Shown here piece after piece: positions 18,911 to 28,656 of a stretch of DNA of 64,000 bases. The stretch is from JACCZX01 sp963824935. Lineage in GTDB: Bacteria > Pseudomonadota > Gammaproteobacteria > Burkholderiales > Burkholderiaceae_F. The stretch covers positions 41,245-105,244 of the forward strand of contig CAWGRF010000019.1 of assembly GCA_963824935.1 (NCBI GenBank), in the 5' to 3' direction. The notes under the pieces are model-generated. The model worked only from the letters and a program-made list of their open reading frames with translations. It ran no database searches and had not been told where the DNA came from. Position 1 is the stretch's first letter; every line of letters starts with the position of its first letter. A program made the translations under genes and the position numbers.

Positions 18911-20116
18911 ATGACGCACCTGATGAATACTTACAACCGCCTGCCCGTTGCTTTCACGCACGGCAAGGGCGCTCGGCTGTTCGACGAGAGCGGCAAGGAA
19001 TATCTGGATGCGCTTGCGGGCATCGCAGTCAACGGATTGGGGCACGCGCATCCCCGGCTTGTCGCGGCGCTGACGGATCAGGTCACCCGTCTGATCCATA
19101 CGTCGAATGTCTATCGAATTCGCGAACAGGAGATGTTGGCCGATCGCATCTGTGCTCTCTCCGGTATGCAGGAAGTGTTCTTTGCAAACTCTGGCTCCGA
19201 AGCGAACGAAGCGGCGCTGAAACTGGTTCGCATGTTCGGGCACAAGCGTGGCGAACCCGAAGCGCAGACGATCGTTATGGAGCGCGCATGGCATGGCCGA
19301 ACGTTGGCTACGCTGGCGGCAACCGGAAGCGAGAAAGCGCGCAAGGGCTTCGAGCCGTTCCCTACCGGCTTCATCAGCGTGCCGTACAACGATATCGAGG
19401 CCGTTAAGCGTGCCGTCAATGCCGATCGTCGCGTGCTCGCGATCTGGCTTGAAGTGTTGCAGGGCGAAGGCGGCATTTACGTCGCCGATCTCGATTACGT
19501 CAAGGCATTGCGGCGGTTGTGCGACGAACGCGGGCTGTTGCTGATGATCGACGAGGTGCAGAGCGGCATTGGACGCACCGGCAAGTGGTTCGCACATCAA
19601 TGGGCGGGCATCCGTCCCGACGTGATGACACTGGCAAAGGGACTCGGCTCCGGAGTGCCGGTCGGCGCTTGTGTCGCCGCAGGTCCAGCGGTCGGCGTGT
19701 TCGGCCCGGGCAACCATGGCACCACGTTCGGTGGTAACCCACTTGCAATGCGTGCCGGCATCGAAACGCTTTCGATCATTGAAGGCGAAGCCTTGATGGC
19801 CAATGCGGTAGCGCAGGGCGAGCGCATCGTCGGTGGACTGAAGCGTGCGCTGGGCGGTATCAACGGCGTGGTGCAGATCCGCGGCATGGGTCTGATGATC
19901 GGCATCGAGCTCGACCGACCCTGCGGCGAATTGGTGCGCCAGGCGCTCGATGCCGGATTGCTGATCAACGTGACGCACGACACGGTGATCCGAATGTTGC
20001 CACCGCTCATCCTGAGCGAGAAGGAAGCTCAGATGATCGTGGAGCGTCTGGCTCCGTTGATCCTCGCCTTCCTGCAACGGCAGAAACAGCCGAGCGCAAC
20101 TGCGAAGGCCGCATGA
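18911..20116 (+). CDS. argD: Acetylornithine aminotransferase
   Basis: About 401 residues, class III PLP aminotransferase that converts N-acetylglutamate semialdehyde to N-acetylornithine in arginine synthesis. Visible are NSGSEANEAALKLVR, the IDEVQSGIGRTGKWFA block and the Schiff-base Lys in TLAKGLGSGVPVG. The start MTHLMNTYNRLPVAFTHG matches family N-termini; an ATG at 18902 is an alternative. argF begins 6 bp after its stop and argG follows, so this is an arginine biosynthesis operon. Family members can also act in lysine synthesis or ornithine turnover. Confidence 0.93.
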   Translation: MTHLMNTYNRLPVAFTHGKGARLFDESGKEYLDALAGIAVNGLGHAHPRLVAALTDQVTRLIHTSNVYRIREQEMLADRICALSGMQEVFFANSGSEANEAALKLVRMFGHKRGEPEAQTIVMERAWHGRTLATLAATGSEKARKGFEPFPTGFISVPYNDIEAVKRAVNADRRVLAIWLEVLQGEGGIYVADLDYVKALRRLCDERGLLLMIDEVQSGIGRTGKWFAHQWAGIRPDVMTLAKGLGSGVPVGACVAAGPAVGVFGPGNHGTTFGGNPLAMRAGIETLSIIEGEALMANAVAQGERIVGGLKRALGGINGVVQIRGMGLMIGIELDRPCGELVRQALDAGLLINVTHDTVIRMLPPLILSEKEAQMIVERLAPLILAFLQRQKQPSATAKAA

Positions 20117-20122
20117 CCGTGC

Positions 20123-21043
20123 ATGGCCGACGCCCTTCGTCACTTCCTGCAATTTGCCGATTTTGAGCGCACCGAACTCGAGTGGGTGTTCGAACGCTCG
20201 CGCACGATCAAGGATCGATTCAAGCGCTATCAGTTCTACCAGCCGCTGGCCGATCGCACGCTCGCGATGGTGTTCGAAAAGGCATCTACACGCACGCGTG
20301 TGTCGTTCGAAGCCGGCATGTATCAGATGGGCGGCTCGGTGATCCACATCACGACCGGCGATTCGCAGCTGGGGCGCGCCGAGCCGATCGAAGACGCCGC
20401 GCGGGTGATCTCGCGCATGGTGGATATCGTGATGATCCGCACGTTCGAGCAGGCGAAGCTCGAGAGCTTTGCCGCGCACTCAAGAGTGCCGGTGATCAAC
20501 GGTCTGACCAACGAATATCACCCGTGCCAGATACTGGCCGACATATTCACGTACCTCGAACATCGAGGGCCGATTGCCGGGCGCACGGTGGCGTGGATCG
20601 GGGACGCCAACAATGTGGCGTACACGTGGCTGCAGGCAGCGCAATGTCTTGGCTTCCGGCTGAACGTATCGACGCCCCCCGGCTACCCCCTCGACGCTTC
20701 GCTAGCGACGTCGGGAGAGCACCTGCAAGTGTTTGCTGACCCGATGGAAGCCGCGCGCGGCGCCGATCTGGTCACGACCGACGTCTGGACCAGCATGGGC
20801 TATGAAGCCGAGAACGAAGCGCGCTCCAAGGCATTCGCCGACTGGAGAGTCGACGCCGACATGATGCAGGTTGCCGCACGCGATGCGGTGTTCATGCACT
20901 GCCTGCCCGCGCATCGTGGCAAAGAAGTGACGGCGGACGTGATCGATGGCCCGCAATCGGTCGTCTGGGACGAGGCAGAAAACCGGCTGCACGTACAGAA
21001 AGCACTGATGGAATATCTGCTGCTCGGCAGAAGCGTCCAGTGA
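20123..21043 (+). CDS. argF: Ornithine carbamoyltransferase
   Basis: 306 residues. It transfers a carbamoyl group from carbamoyl phosphate to ornithine, giving citrulline. The carbamoyl phosphate site EKASTRTRVSFE, the ornithine-side MHCLPAHRG motif and HPCQILADI are all present. Normal length, no frame problem. It lies between argD and argG and is probably translationally linked to argD because of the 6-bp gap. Confidence 0.97.
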   Translation: MADALRHFLQFADFERTELEWVFERSRTIKDRFKRYQFYQPLADRTLAMVFEKASTRTRVSFEAGMYQMGGSVIHITTGDSQLGRAEPIEDAARVISRMVDIVMIRTFEQAKLESFAAHSRVPVINGLTNEYHPCQILADIFTYLEHRGPIAGRTVAWIGDANNVAYTWLQAAQCLGFRLNVSTPPGYPLDASLATSGEHLQVFADPMEAARGADLVTTDVWTSMGYEAENEARSKAFADWRVDADMMQVAARDAVFMHCLPAHRGKEVTADVIDGPQSVVWDEAENRLHVQKALMEYLLLGRSVQ

Positions 21044-21116
21044 CGGCGGACGGGCTGCGAATGCCATCGATCGCGGCGCCTGCTTGCCGTTCACTTACGA
21101 TGCTGGCCGGATAACC

Positions 21117-22459
21117 ATGGCCACCATCCTGCGACACCTTCCAACCGGCGACAAAGTCGGCATCGCATTTTCCGGCGGCCTCGACACCAGTGCCGCATTG
21201 CTGTGGATGCGCGACAAGGGCGCCATCCCGTACGCGTACACCGCGAATCTCGGACAGCCCGACGAAGCCGGATTACGAATTCCATCCCACGTCGCGCGCT
21301 CGAGTACGGCGCCGAGAAGGCGCGTCTCGTCGATTGCCGTTCACAACTAGTCGCGGAAGGCATCGCGGCCTTGCAATGCGGCGCGTTTCACGTCAGCACT
21401 GCGGGGCTCACCTACTTCAATACGACGCCGCTCGGGCGTGCCGTGACCGGCACCTTGCTGGTCGCAGCGATGAGAGACGACGAGGTCAACATCTGGGGCG
21501 ACGGCAGCACCTACAAAGGCAACGATATCGAGCGCTTCTACCGCTACGGCCTGCTCGCCAATCCGGATCTGAAGATATACAAGCCCTGGCTTGACCAGGC
21601 ATTCATCGATGAACTCGGAGGGCGCACAGAACTGTCCGAGTTCATGCGCTCGCGCGGCCACGCCTACAAGATGTCAGCTGATAGGGCGTATTCGACCGAC
21701 TCAAACATGTTGGGCGCAACGCACGAAGCCAAAGATCTCGAGTACCTCGCGAGCAATATTCGGATCGTCGAACCGATCATGGGCGTCGCCTTCTGGCGCG
21801 ATTCGGTGGCCATCGCTCGCGAAGAGGTCAGCGTCCGGTTCGAGCAGGGCCAGCCGGTCGCCTTGAACGGCAGGCAGTTCGATAACCCGGTGGAATTGAT
21901 GCTTGAGGCGAACCGCATCGGCGGCCGCCACGGGCTCGGAATGAGCGACCAGATCGAAAATCGCATCATTGAAGCGAAGAGCCGCGGGATTTATGAAGCA
22001 CCCGGACTGGCGCTGCTTCACATTGCGTACGAACGCCTGATCACCGGCATCCACAACGAGGACACGATTGAACAGTATCGCGACGGAGGACGCCGGCTCG
22101 GACGGCTGCTTTATCAAGGGAGATGGTTCGATCCGCAGGCGATCATGCTGCGCGAAAGCGCGCAGCGCTGGGTGGCGCGCGCAGTAACCGGCGAGGTCAC
22201 CGTCGAGCTCCGCCGCGGCAACGATTACTCCATCCTTGACACGACTTCATCCAACCTCACCTATCAGCCAGACCGGTTGACGATGGAAAAAGGCGATTCG
22301 AGCTTCACGCCAGCCGATCGGATCGGGCAACTGCAAATGCGCAACCTCGATATCGACGACACACGGCAGAAGCTGGTCAGCTATGCCCGGGCTGGCCTGC
22401 TGACAACCGGTTCTGATTCCGTGTTATCGCGCCTGACCGATGACCGCGATCACAAGTAG
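21117..22459 (+). CDS. argG: Argininosuccinate synthase, long type, frameshifted
   Basis: About 446 residues after correction, resembling the E. coli-type enzyme that joins citrulline and aspartate using ATP. The N-terminus is MATILRHLPTGDKVGIAFSG with the P-loop-like SGGLDTSAALLW. Two extra bases, near 21264 and 21283, shift the frame twice. Removing them reads QPDEPDYEFIPRRALEYGAE, as expected. The rest is intact, including NIWGDGSTYKGNDIERFYRYG and GRHGLGMSDQIENRIIEAKS. As assembled, the first 49 codons are in one frame and the body in another. An error in the sequence is more likely than a real double mutation in an otherwise perfect gene. Confidence 0.92.
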
Positions 22460-22651
22460 TGCGCCTGTCGGGCTTCTTCTGCCTCTGCATACCGGTCGTC
22501 GGCGGATCGGCCATTCAAGCCGTTTGGATGAATGCGCAACGCGCGACCGCTGGCTATAGTTCGATCGTCTGCTGTGCCGGTGCTCTAAGCGTCCTCCTCC
22601 GCATGCGAGCTCTCCGACCGGCGCATCGAGACACCGCATGTTATTGACCCT

Positions 22652-22679
22652 CGGCCCGCGCACGCGGGCCGCTTTTTTT
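22652..22679. terminator. Rho-independent terminator between argG and murB
   Basis: CGGCCCGC GCAC GCGGGCCG is a GC-rich 8-bp stem with a 4-base loop, followed by seven T. It ends the argDFG transcript and lies a few bases before the stop of the convergent murB gene. Confidence 0.85.
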
Positions 22680-22684
22680 CCGGG

Positions 22685-23713
22685 CTAGATGATTTGCGGT
22701 TCGGGCTCCAACGCTATGCCGAACCGATTGCGTACGGCGTCTTGCACTTCGCGCGCCAGCCCAAGGATCTCGGCACCGGTCGCGCCGCCCCGGTTGATCA
22801 GCACCAGCGCTTGTTTGTCGGAAACGGCCGCACGGCCGCGCACCGCGCCCTTCAAACCGCATGCCTCGATCAGCCACCCGGCCGCGAGCTTGTACCGGCC
22901 TCCGCCGATGTCGTAGTTAACCAGCGATGGATGCCGCTCAATGAGTTCAGCACGCTGCTGGCGCGGCACGACCGGATTCTTGAAAAAGCTGCCGGCGTTT
23001 CCCACCGCTGCCGGGTCGGGCAGCTTGCGCCGGCGAATCGCTACTACTGCGTCAAAGATATCGCGCGGCTGAGGTTGCTCTACGTTGCGCCGGCGCAATT
23101 CATTTTCGACATCGGCGTAACGGGTCACCGCGGTCCATCGGTGTGGCAATGCCAAGGTCACACTAACGATCAAGCGCTGCGTAGCCTCGTGCTTGAAGAT
23201 GCTGTCCCGGTAACCGAACTTGCAATCATCCGGAGTCAACGTTTGCAGCGTGCCGGAAGCAGCGTCCATTACCTGCAACGAATGGAACCGCTCGGCAAGC
23301 TCGACGCCGTAGGCGCCGATGTTCTGGATCGGCGCGGCGCCGACCGAGCCCGGAATCAACGCCAGGTTTTCCAGGCCAGGGATGTTTTCATCGAGCAAAC
23401 GTTCGACGATGGCATGCCAGTTTTCACCGGCACCGACGCGAACGAGCCAGCGCTCGCCGTCATCGTCCCGCTGCACGCCGGGTATTTCGATCTTCAGTAC
23501 GCAGCCGTCGAAGTCTCGCGTCAGCAGCACGTTGCTGCCGCCACCCAGCACCAGACGCGGCACACTGACTACACGCGAATCCGCAAGCACCTGCCGCAAG
23601 TCCTCCAGCGAACGGACACGCGCGAATAACTCAGCGCGCACATCGACATCGAACGTGTTAAACGGTCGTAAAGAGATGCGACGTTCGATTAGATCTTCGG
23701 CGAGGGCTGCCAT
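22685..23713 (-). CDS. murB: UDP-N-acetylenolpyruvoylglucosamine reductase
   Basis: 342-residue FAD enzyme that reduces UDP-GlcNAc-enolpyruvate to UDP-MurNAc in peptidoglycan synthesis. Type I (E. coli-like) features: NTFDVDVRAELFARV, the FAD-binding LVLGGGSNVLLTRDFDG, IPGSVGAAPIQNIGAYG and the catalytic Ser region AVGNAGSFFKNPV. The length is typical. The gene stands alone on its strand and diverges from yajQ. Confidence 0.96.
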   Translation of the reverse strand: MAALAEDLIERRISLRPFNTFDVDVRAELFARVRSLEDLRQVLADSRVVSVPRLVLGGGSNVLLTRDFDGCVLKIEIPGVQRDDDGERWLVRVGAGENWHAIVERLLDENIPGLENLALIPGSVGAAPIQNIGAYGVELAERFHSLQVMDAASGTLQTLTPDDCKFGYRDSIFKHEATQRLIVSVTLALPHRWTAVTRYADVENELRRRNVEQPQPRDIFDAVVAIRRRKLPDPAAVGNAGSFFKNPVVPRQQRAELIERHPSLVNYDIGGGRYKLAAGWLIEACGLKGAVRGRAAVSDKQALVLINRGGATGAEILGLAREVQDAVRNRFGIALEPEPQII

Positions 23714-23763
23714 GCCGCGAGTGTAGAGGCCGATAAACTTGAACCATTGAATGAGGAGCCGTG

Positions 23764-24249
23764 ATGCCGTCGTTCGACGTGGTCTGCAAGCCCAATATGG
23801 TCGAGGTTCGCAACGCCATCGATCAGGCCAACAAGGAAATCGCCAACCGCTTCGACTTCAAGGGATCCGATGCACGCTTCGAGCAAAAGGACTTCGAACT
23901 CACGGCGTACGCCGACGATGAATTCAAACTCGGCCAGGTGCGCGACGTTCTGACGGGCAAGATCGCCAAGCGTGGCGTCGACGCCAGGCTCCTGGAATAT
24001 GAAAAGCCGGAAAAGATTTCAGGCGACAAGCTGAAGCAGCCGATCAAGATCAAAAATGGCATCGATCAAACGCTGGCCAAGAAGATCGTCGCGCTAGTAA
24101 AGGCGAGCAAGCTGAAAGTCAGTGCCAGCATTCAGGGTGACGCGGTGCGCGTTACCGGCGCCAAGAAGGACGCGTTGCAGGAATGCATCGCGCTCGTGCG
24201 CGGCCAGGTGGCCGATGTGCCGTTGACATTCGAAAACTTTCGCGATTAG
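23764..24249 (+). CDS. yajQ: YajQ-family nucleotide-binding protein
   Basis: 161 residues. MPSFDVVCKPNMVEVRNAID and NRFDFKGSDARFE are signatures of YajQ. Members bind cyclic di-GMP in Xanthomonas and affect transcription of virulence genes; elsewhere the role is unclear. ATG 23764 is chosen over an adjacent GTG because GAGGAG lies at the right distance. Two related ferredoxin-like domains are expected. Confidence 0.93.
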   Translation: MPSFDVVCKPNMVEVRNAIDQANKEIANRFDFKGSDARFEQKDFELTAYADDEFKLGQVRDVLTGKIAKRGVDARLLEYEKPEKISGDKLKQPIKIKNGIDQTLAKKIVALVKASKLKVSASIQGDAVRVTGAKKDALQECIALVRGQVADVPLTFENFRD

Positions 24250-24330
24250 GAAAGCACACTGGCCAGCGCCACCGACCGGCTGTCGGCTCGGTTTTGTCAT
24301 CCCGATGGATTAGCCTTACTCTGCAGCGCC

Positions 24331-24711
24331 ATGAAAACTACGCCCTCTCGCTTCAACGGTTTCGTCGCGTCGGTCGACCCGAATCTTGAAGGCCAACCGG
24401 TGCTCAGATCTGCGCCTCGCACAACCGCCTCCGAGCAGGCAAAAGACGCTCAGCGTTCAATCCTGGAGCAACGACACCCGGCGGTTATTCAGACGTTGCG
24501 ACTGCTCTGGGGCTATCCGGAATTGAATCAGTATTTCGAGAAGGTCTATAGCGGGCGCGACTCTGATTTGAACCTGGCACCCGAGGCGATGGCAGAGTTG
24601 ATGTTGCTTGCCAGCGTGCACCAGAGAATCTGCCCGCACCGTCCAGCCAAACCGGTCGACGAACTCTGTAGCTTGGGACGCCGCGCAGACACCTGGAAGC
24701 CGGCGCGATAG
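24331..24711 (+). CDS. Hypothetical protein
   Basis: 126 residues, soluble, no signal peptide. The central part LRLLWGYPELNQYFEKVY and LAPEAMAELMLLASVHQRIC is mostly helical, with an acidic face, and looks structured. The first 40 residues look disordered. It ends ten bases before the convergent amidotransferase gene. I do not recognise a domain; helical content and the conserved-looking core argue for a real gene. Confidence 0.55.
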   Translation: MKTTPSRFNGFVASVDPNLEGQPVLRSAPRTTASEQAKDAQRSILEQRHPAVIQTLRLLWGYPELNQYFEKVYSGRDSDLNLAPEAMAELMLLASVHQRICPHRPAKPVDELCSLGRRADTWKPAR

Positions 24712-24721
24712 CGTCGATGAT

Positions 24722-25456
24722 CTAGCGGCGCAGACCACGCACCCAGCGGTCGTAGATGCCGTCGGCAATAGCACTCATTCGCCGGCTGCGCTCGTCTACG
24801 CGATCCAGTATTTCGTCAATACGCTGTACTCCGATGCCTCCTTGCCGTTCGAACGCTTCTTCGATTTCCTGCGCTCCCTTTGGATCGGTCGCCCACTCAC
24901 GCACGAGCTGCGGCGTCATCTCGACATGAAATTGCATGCCCAGATGCGCCAGGTTCCCGCGCTCGATCACGAACGCCTGGTTTGCACACAGCTTGCTTGT
25001 CAGAAAGCGGCGCGCTCCGCGCGGTAGCGCGAACGCATCGCCGTGCCATTGAAACACTTCAAATGAAGGCGCGTCGCCGACCCACTCGCGAGCAATCTTG
25101 GAATCGTCGGCTTCCACCGCGCCCCAACCGATCTCCTTCATTGCGTTGCGGGTCACCGACGCGCCGAGCGCCTTTGCAAGCAGCTGCCCGCCAAGGCAAT
25201 GGCCGATGATCGGCACATCGCGCTGATCCGCCTCTCGCATCAGTGACAGTTCTTGATCGATCCACGGCAGATCGTCGTTAACGCTCATGCTGCCGCCCAG
25301 CGAACAGAGGCCTGCGTACGGCTCCGCCGATGCCGGCAGCGTCTCACCCGCGAACAAGCGCACGATTTGATGTGGCAGGCCCTTTTCGGCCAGATAGCGC
25401 TCGAACCGCCCGGGCCCAACGTCGGCCTCGTGCTGAACGATGGCGATCGGCTTCAC
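24722..25456 (-). CDS. Class I glutamine amidotransferase-like protein (GuaA-N/YfeJ type)
   Basis: 244 residues with the class I amidotransferase fold. The nucleophile Cys is in GHCLGGQLLAKALG and the His-Glu pair in GMQFHVEMTP. It resembles free-standing GMP synthase-like amidotransferases, some of which act on gamma-glutamyl compounds. No partner synthetase domain is present, so the ammonia acceptor is unknown. It starts 21 bp after dxs on the same strand and may be the last gene of the xseB-ispA-dxs transcript. Confidence 0.88.
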   Translation of the reverse strand: MKPIAIVQHEADVGPGRFERYLAEKGLPHQIVRLFAGETLPASAEPYAGLCSLGGSMSVNDDLPWIDQELSLMREADQRDVPIIGHCLGGQLLAKALGASVTRNAMKEIGWGAVEADDSKIAREWVGDAPSFEVFQWHGDAFALPRGARRFLTSKLCANQAFVIERGNLAHLGMQFHVEMTPQLVREWATDPKGAQEIEEAFERQGGIGVQRIDEILDRVDERSRRMSAIADGIYDRWVRGLRR

Positions 25457-25477
25457 CGGCGCGCGCCGAACGCGCGG

Positions 25478-27373
25478 CTACGCCGCCGACTGCACGTAGC
25501 GTGCTCCGCGCGTGAGTTCAGGAAAGCGCGCGCGAATCGCAGCAGCAATGCCGGCCGCGTCGAGTCCACACTCCTTTAGCAGCGCCGCCGGGTCGCCATG
25601 ATCGATAAAGTGATCGGGCAAGCCCAATTGCAGCACGGGTACTCCGATGCGCTGTGCGACAAGCGATTCGAGACACGCACTGCCGGCGCCGCCGGCGATG
25701 ACGTTCTCCTCGATCGTTACCAGCGCGTCGTGCGTGCGCGCGAGTCGCGCTATGAGTTCATCGTCCAACGGCTTTATAAAACGCATGTTCGCCACCGCGG
25801 CATCGAACTGCTCGGCGGCAGCCAGCGCGGGTGACACCATCGCTCCGAAGGCCAGGATCGCGATCCGGCGGCCGGACGCAGCGCCCGAGCTGCGTCGCAG
25901 TTCGCCGCGCCCGATCGGCAGCTCGGTCATCGCTTGCTCGATGGCAACGCCCGGGCCGGTGCCACGCGGATAGCGCACCGCAGCGGGGCCGTCGTGCTTG
26001 AATGCCGTATACAGCATCTGCCTGCACTCATTTTCATCCGAGGCGGCCATCACCATCATGTTGGGCAGGCAGCGCAGATAGCTGAGATCGAACGCGCCGT
26101 GATGCGTTGCGCCGTCGGCGCCAACCAATCCTCCACGATCGAGCGCAAACACGACCGGCAGGTTCTGAATCGCTACATCGTGAATCAGCTGGTCGTATCC
26201 CCGCTGCAGAAACGTCGAGTAAATCGCGACCACCGGCTTCATACCGTCGCACGCAAGACCAGCGGCGAAAGTCACTGCATGCTGCTCGGCAATGCCGACG
26301 TCAAAGTAGCGATCCGGGTACTCCTGCTCGAACCGCACCAGGCCCGAGCCTTCGCGCATCGCCGGCGTAATGCCGATCAGGCGCGAATCGAGCGTGGCCA
26401 TGTCGCACAGCCAATCGCCGAAAATCTTCGTGTAGCTCGGCTTGCTCGCCGCCGCGGCTTTGACGCCGACGCTGGGATCGAACTTGGTCGGGCCGTGATA
26501 CAGCACCGGATCGGCTTCCGCCAGCTTGTAGCCCTGCCCCTTCTTCGTCACGACGTGCAGGAACTGGGGTCCGCTGAGCTCCCTCAGGTTGTGCAGTGTC
26601 GGAATCAGCGAGTCGAGATCGTGACCGTCGATCGGGCCGATGTAGTTGAAGCCGAATTCTTCGAACAACGTACCTGGCACGACCATGCCCTTGGCGTGTT
26701 CTTCGAGCTTCTTGGCGAGCTCGAAGACAGGCGGAAAGCTTTTCAGCACCTGCTTGCCGGCCTCCTTCGCAGTCGCGTAGAACTTGCCGCTCATCAGGCG
26801 CGCCAGGTAGCGATTGAGCCCGCCGACCGCGGGCGAGATCGACATGTCGTTGTCGTTCAGGATAACGAGCAGGCGAACGTTGTCTGTCACGCCGGCGTTA
26901 TTCAGCGCCTCGAACGCCATGCCGGCGCTCATCGCACCGTCGCCGATCACCGCGATTGCGTGCCGTGATGATCCCTGATTGCGCGCGGCCACCGCCATGC
27001 CTAACGCCGCCGAGATCGACGTCGACGAATGCGCGGTGCCGAACGTGTCGTACTCGCTTTCAGTGCGGCGCGGAAAGCCCGACATGCCGCCGTGCTGGCG
27101 CAGCCGCGCCATGTGCTCACGCCTGCCGGTCAGAATCTTGTGCGGATACGTTTGATGACCAACGTCCCACACGATGCGATCTTCCGGGGTGTCGAACACA
27201 TAGTGCAGCGCGATCGTCAGTTCCACGGTGCCGAGGTTCGAACTCAGATGACCGCCGGTCTTCGATACCGACTCGAGCACAAACGCGCGCAGCTCTTCAG
27301 CCAACTGCGGCAGTTGCGCGCGCTCAAGTGCGCGCAGCTCGGACGGCGAATTGATTTTTTTCAGAAGCTTCAT
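25478..27373 (-). CDS. dxs: 1-deoxy-D-xylulose-5-phosphate synthase
   Basis: 631 residues. Thiamine diphosphate enzyme that condenses pyruvate and glyceraldehyde 3-phosphate, the first step of the MEP isoprenoid route. The cofactor motif starts at GDGAMSAGMAFEALNNAG; other features are LSSNLGTVELTIALHYVFD, DVGIAEQHAVTFAAGLA and PVLQLGLPDHFIDHG. Intact and of normal length. ispA lies immediately upstream, so DXP production and prenyl chain elongation are encoded together. Confidence 0.97.
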   Translation of the reverse strand: MKLLKKINSPSELRALERAQLPQLAEELRAFVLESVSKTGGHLSSNLGTVELTIALHYVFDTPEDRIVWDVGHQTYPHKILTGRREHMARLRQHGGMSGFPRRTESEYDTFGTAHSSTSISAALGMAVAARNQGSSRHAIAVIGDGAMSAGMAFEALNNAGVTDNVRLLVILNDNDMSISPAVGGLNRYLARLMSGKFYATAKEAGKQVLKSFPPVFELAKKLEEHAKGMVVPGTLFEEFGFNYIGPIDGHDLDSLIPTLHNLRELSGPQFLHVVTKKGQGYKLAEADPVLYHGPTKFDPSVGVKAAAASKPSYTKIFGDWLCDMATLDSRLIGITPAMREGSGLVRFEQEYPDRYFDVGIAEQHAVTFAAGLACDGMKPVVAIYSTFLQRGYDQLIHDVAIQNLPVVFALDRGGLVGADGATHHGAFDLSYLRCLPNMMVMAASDENECRQMLYTAFKHDGPAAVRYPRGTGPGVAIEQAMTELPIGRGELRRSSGAASGRRIAILAFGAMVSPALAAAEQFDAAVANMRFIKPLDDELIARLARTHDALVTIEENVIAGGAGSACLESLVAQRIGVPVLQLGLPDHFIDHGDPAALLKECGLDAAGIAAAIRARFPELTRGARYVQSAA

Positions 27374-27394
27374 TGCGTTTCTGGTGCTTGCCGG

Positions 27395-28324
27395 TCAGTT
27401 CTTGCGGCAAACGATGAAGTCGGCCAATTCTCGCAGACGCAGCGCGCTGGGGCCGAGGCCATCGACAGCCTCGAGCGCTTGTGCACGCAGGCGCAGCGAC
27501 AAGGCACGCGCCGCCTGAGCGCCGAGCAACGACACATATGTCGGTTTGCTATGTTCGGCATCCTTGCCCGCCGTCTTGCCCAGATCAGCGGTGCTCGCCT
27601 CGACATCGAGTAAGTCATCGACCACCTGAAATGCAAGCCCGATGGCTTCACCATAACGCGCGAGCGCCTCGCGCGTGCACTCGGTCAGTGCGGCGGCGCG
27701 CCCCGATAGAGCACCCATCAGCACCGCCGCCTTTAACAACGCTCCGGTCTTCATCCGGTGCATCTTCTCCAGCTCGTCAATCGTCGGCGTGGTACCCACG
27801 ACATCGAGATCGATGGCCTGGCCGCCGCACATGCCCGACGTAGACGACGCATGGGCAAGTTCACGCATCAGCGCGGCAGTTTGCGACGCCGGCAAGCCGC
27901 CATCGGCAATCACCTTGAATGCTTCGGCCTGCAGCGCATCGCCGGCAAGCATCGCGGTGGCCTCGTCGAATTCGACGTGAACCGTGGGTTTGCCCCGGCG
28001 CAGCACGTCGTTGTCCATACACGGCATGTCGTCGTGTACGAGCGAATATGCGTGCACGAACTCGACCGCGAGCGCAGCGCGATCGAGTGCGTCCTGGTCA
28101 GCCTGCGTCACCTCTCCCGCCGCGAAAACCAGCAGCGGCCGCACTCGCTTGCCGCCATCCAGCACGGCATAACGCATTGCTCGGTGCAACCGGGCAGGAA
28201 CGACATCCGCGCGCGGCAATGTCAGATGCGCGGCATCTTCGAAGCGATTTCCGATCGTCTGCACCCAGTGTTCAAACGAAGCCGTGGCGAACGCCGGCGC
28301 CTGCACAGCCGCGGCGCAGGTCAT
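27395..28324 (-). CDS. ispA: Farnesyl diphosphate synthase
   Basis: 309 residues. Short-chain trans-prenyltransferase that builds farnesyl diphosphate from IPP and DMAPP/GPP. The first Asp-rich motif is DDMPCMDND and the second VVDDLLDVE; GGKRVRPLLVFAAG is the substrate-binding start. It overlaps xseB by four bases and lies 21 bp upstream of dxs. Confidence 0.96.
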   Translation of the reverse strand: MTCAAAVQAPAFATASFEHWVQTIGNRFEDAAHLTLPRADVVPARLHRAMRYAVLDGGKRVRPLLVFAAGEVTQADQDALDRAALAVEFVHAYSLVHDDMPCMDNDVLRRGKPTVHVEFDEATAMLAGDALQAEAFKVIADGGLPASQTAALMRELAHASSTSGMCGGQAIDLDVVGTTPTIDELEKMHRMKTGALLKAAVLMGALSGRAAALTECTREALARYGEAIGLAFQVVDDLLDVEASTADLGKTAGKDAEHSKPTYVSLLGAQAARALSLRLRAQALEAVDGLGPSALRLRELADFIVCRKN

Positions 28325-28611
28325 TGAGCGCTGCCTTTGTCGGTCGCCGTGTCGGCTGTGACTCTCAGCTCGGAAATATCGAGCGGTTTCAGTAAGTCGC
28401 CTTCGAGCCGCTTGATCTCCTGTTCAGCATTGGCGAGCTTGCCCTGGCAGAAGCGCGCCAGCTCGGCGCCGCGCCGATACGCCGCGACCGATTCATCGAG
28501 CGACAGTTGACCGGATTCCATCCGGCGCACCAGCGCATCGAGCTCATCAAGCGCTTGCTCAAAACTCAATGATTCGGGCGGGGCAAGCGGTGCAGCGGGC
28601 GTTGCTTTCAT
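28321..28611 (-). CDS. xseB: Exodeoxyribonuclease VII small subunit
   Basis: 96 residues. LSFEQALDELDALVRRMESG and SLDESVAAYRRGAELARFCQ are signatures of XseB, which joins the large subunit XseA to form an exonuclease for single-stranded DNA. xseA is not in the window. First gene of an xseB-ispA-dxs operon, an arrangement common in proteobacteria. Confidence 0.95.
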   Translation of the reverse strand: MKATPAAPLAPPESLSFEQALDELDALVRRMESGQLSLDESVAAYRRGAELARFCQGKLANAEQEIKRLEGDLLKPLDISELRVTADTATDKGSAQ

Positions 28612-28656
28612 CGGTGCCGATTCTAGTGCACGAGCGCACCTCTAGAATTCGAGCCG

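Noticed and set aside
18836..20479. Long open frame (547 codons) on the minus strand opposite argD and argF
   Set aside because: Antisense shadow of two well-conserved genes; composition is His/Arg-rich as expected from the complementary frame, with no family resemblance.
22460..22650. Possible RNA gene between argG and its terminator
   Set aside because: No tRNA-like fold or known RNA motif; I see only about 190 bp of untranslated sequence before the terminator.
22638..22688. Possible 16-codon leader peptide (MLLTLGPRTRAAFF) over the argG terminator
   Set aside because: It lies after argG between convergent genes with no downstream gene to control, and has no ribosome site; the hairpin with its T run explains the sequence.
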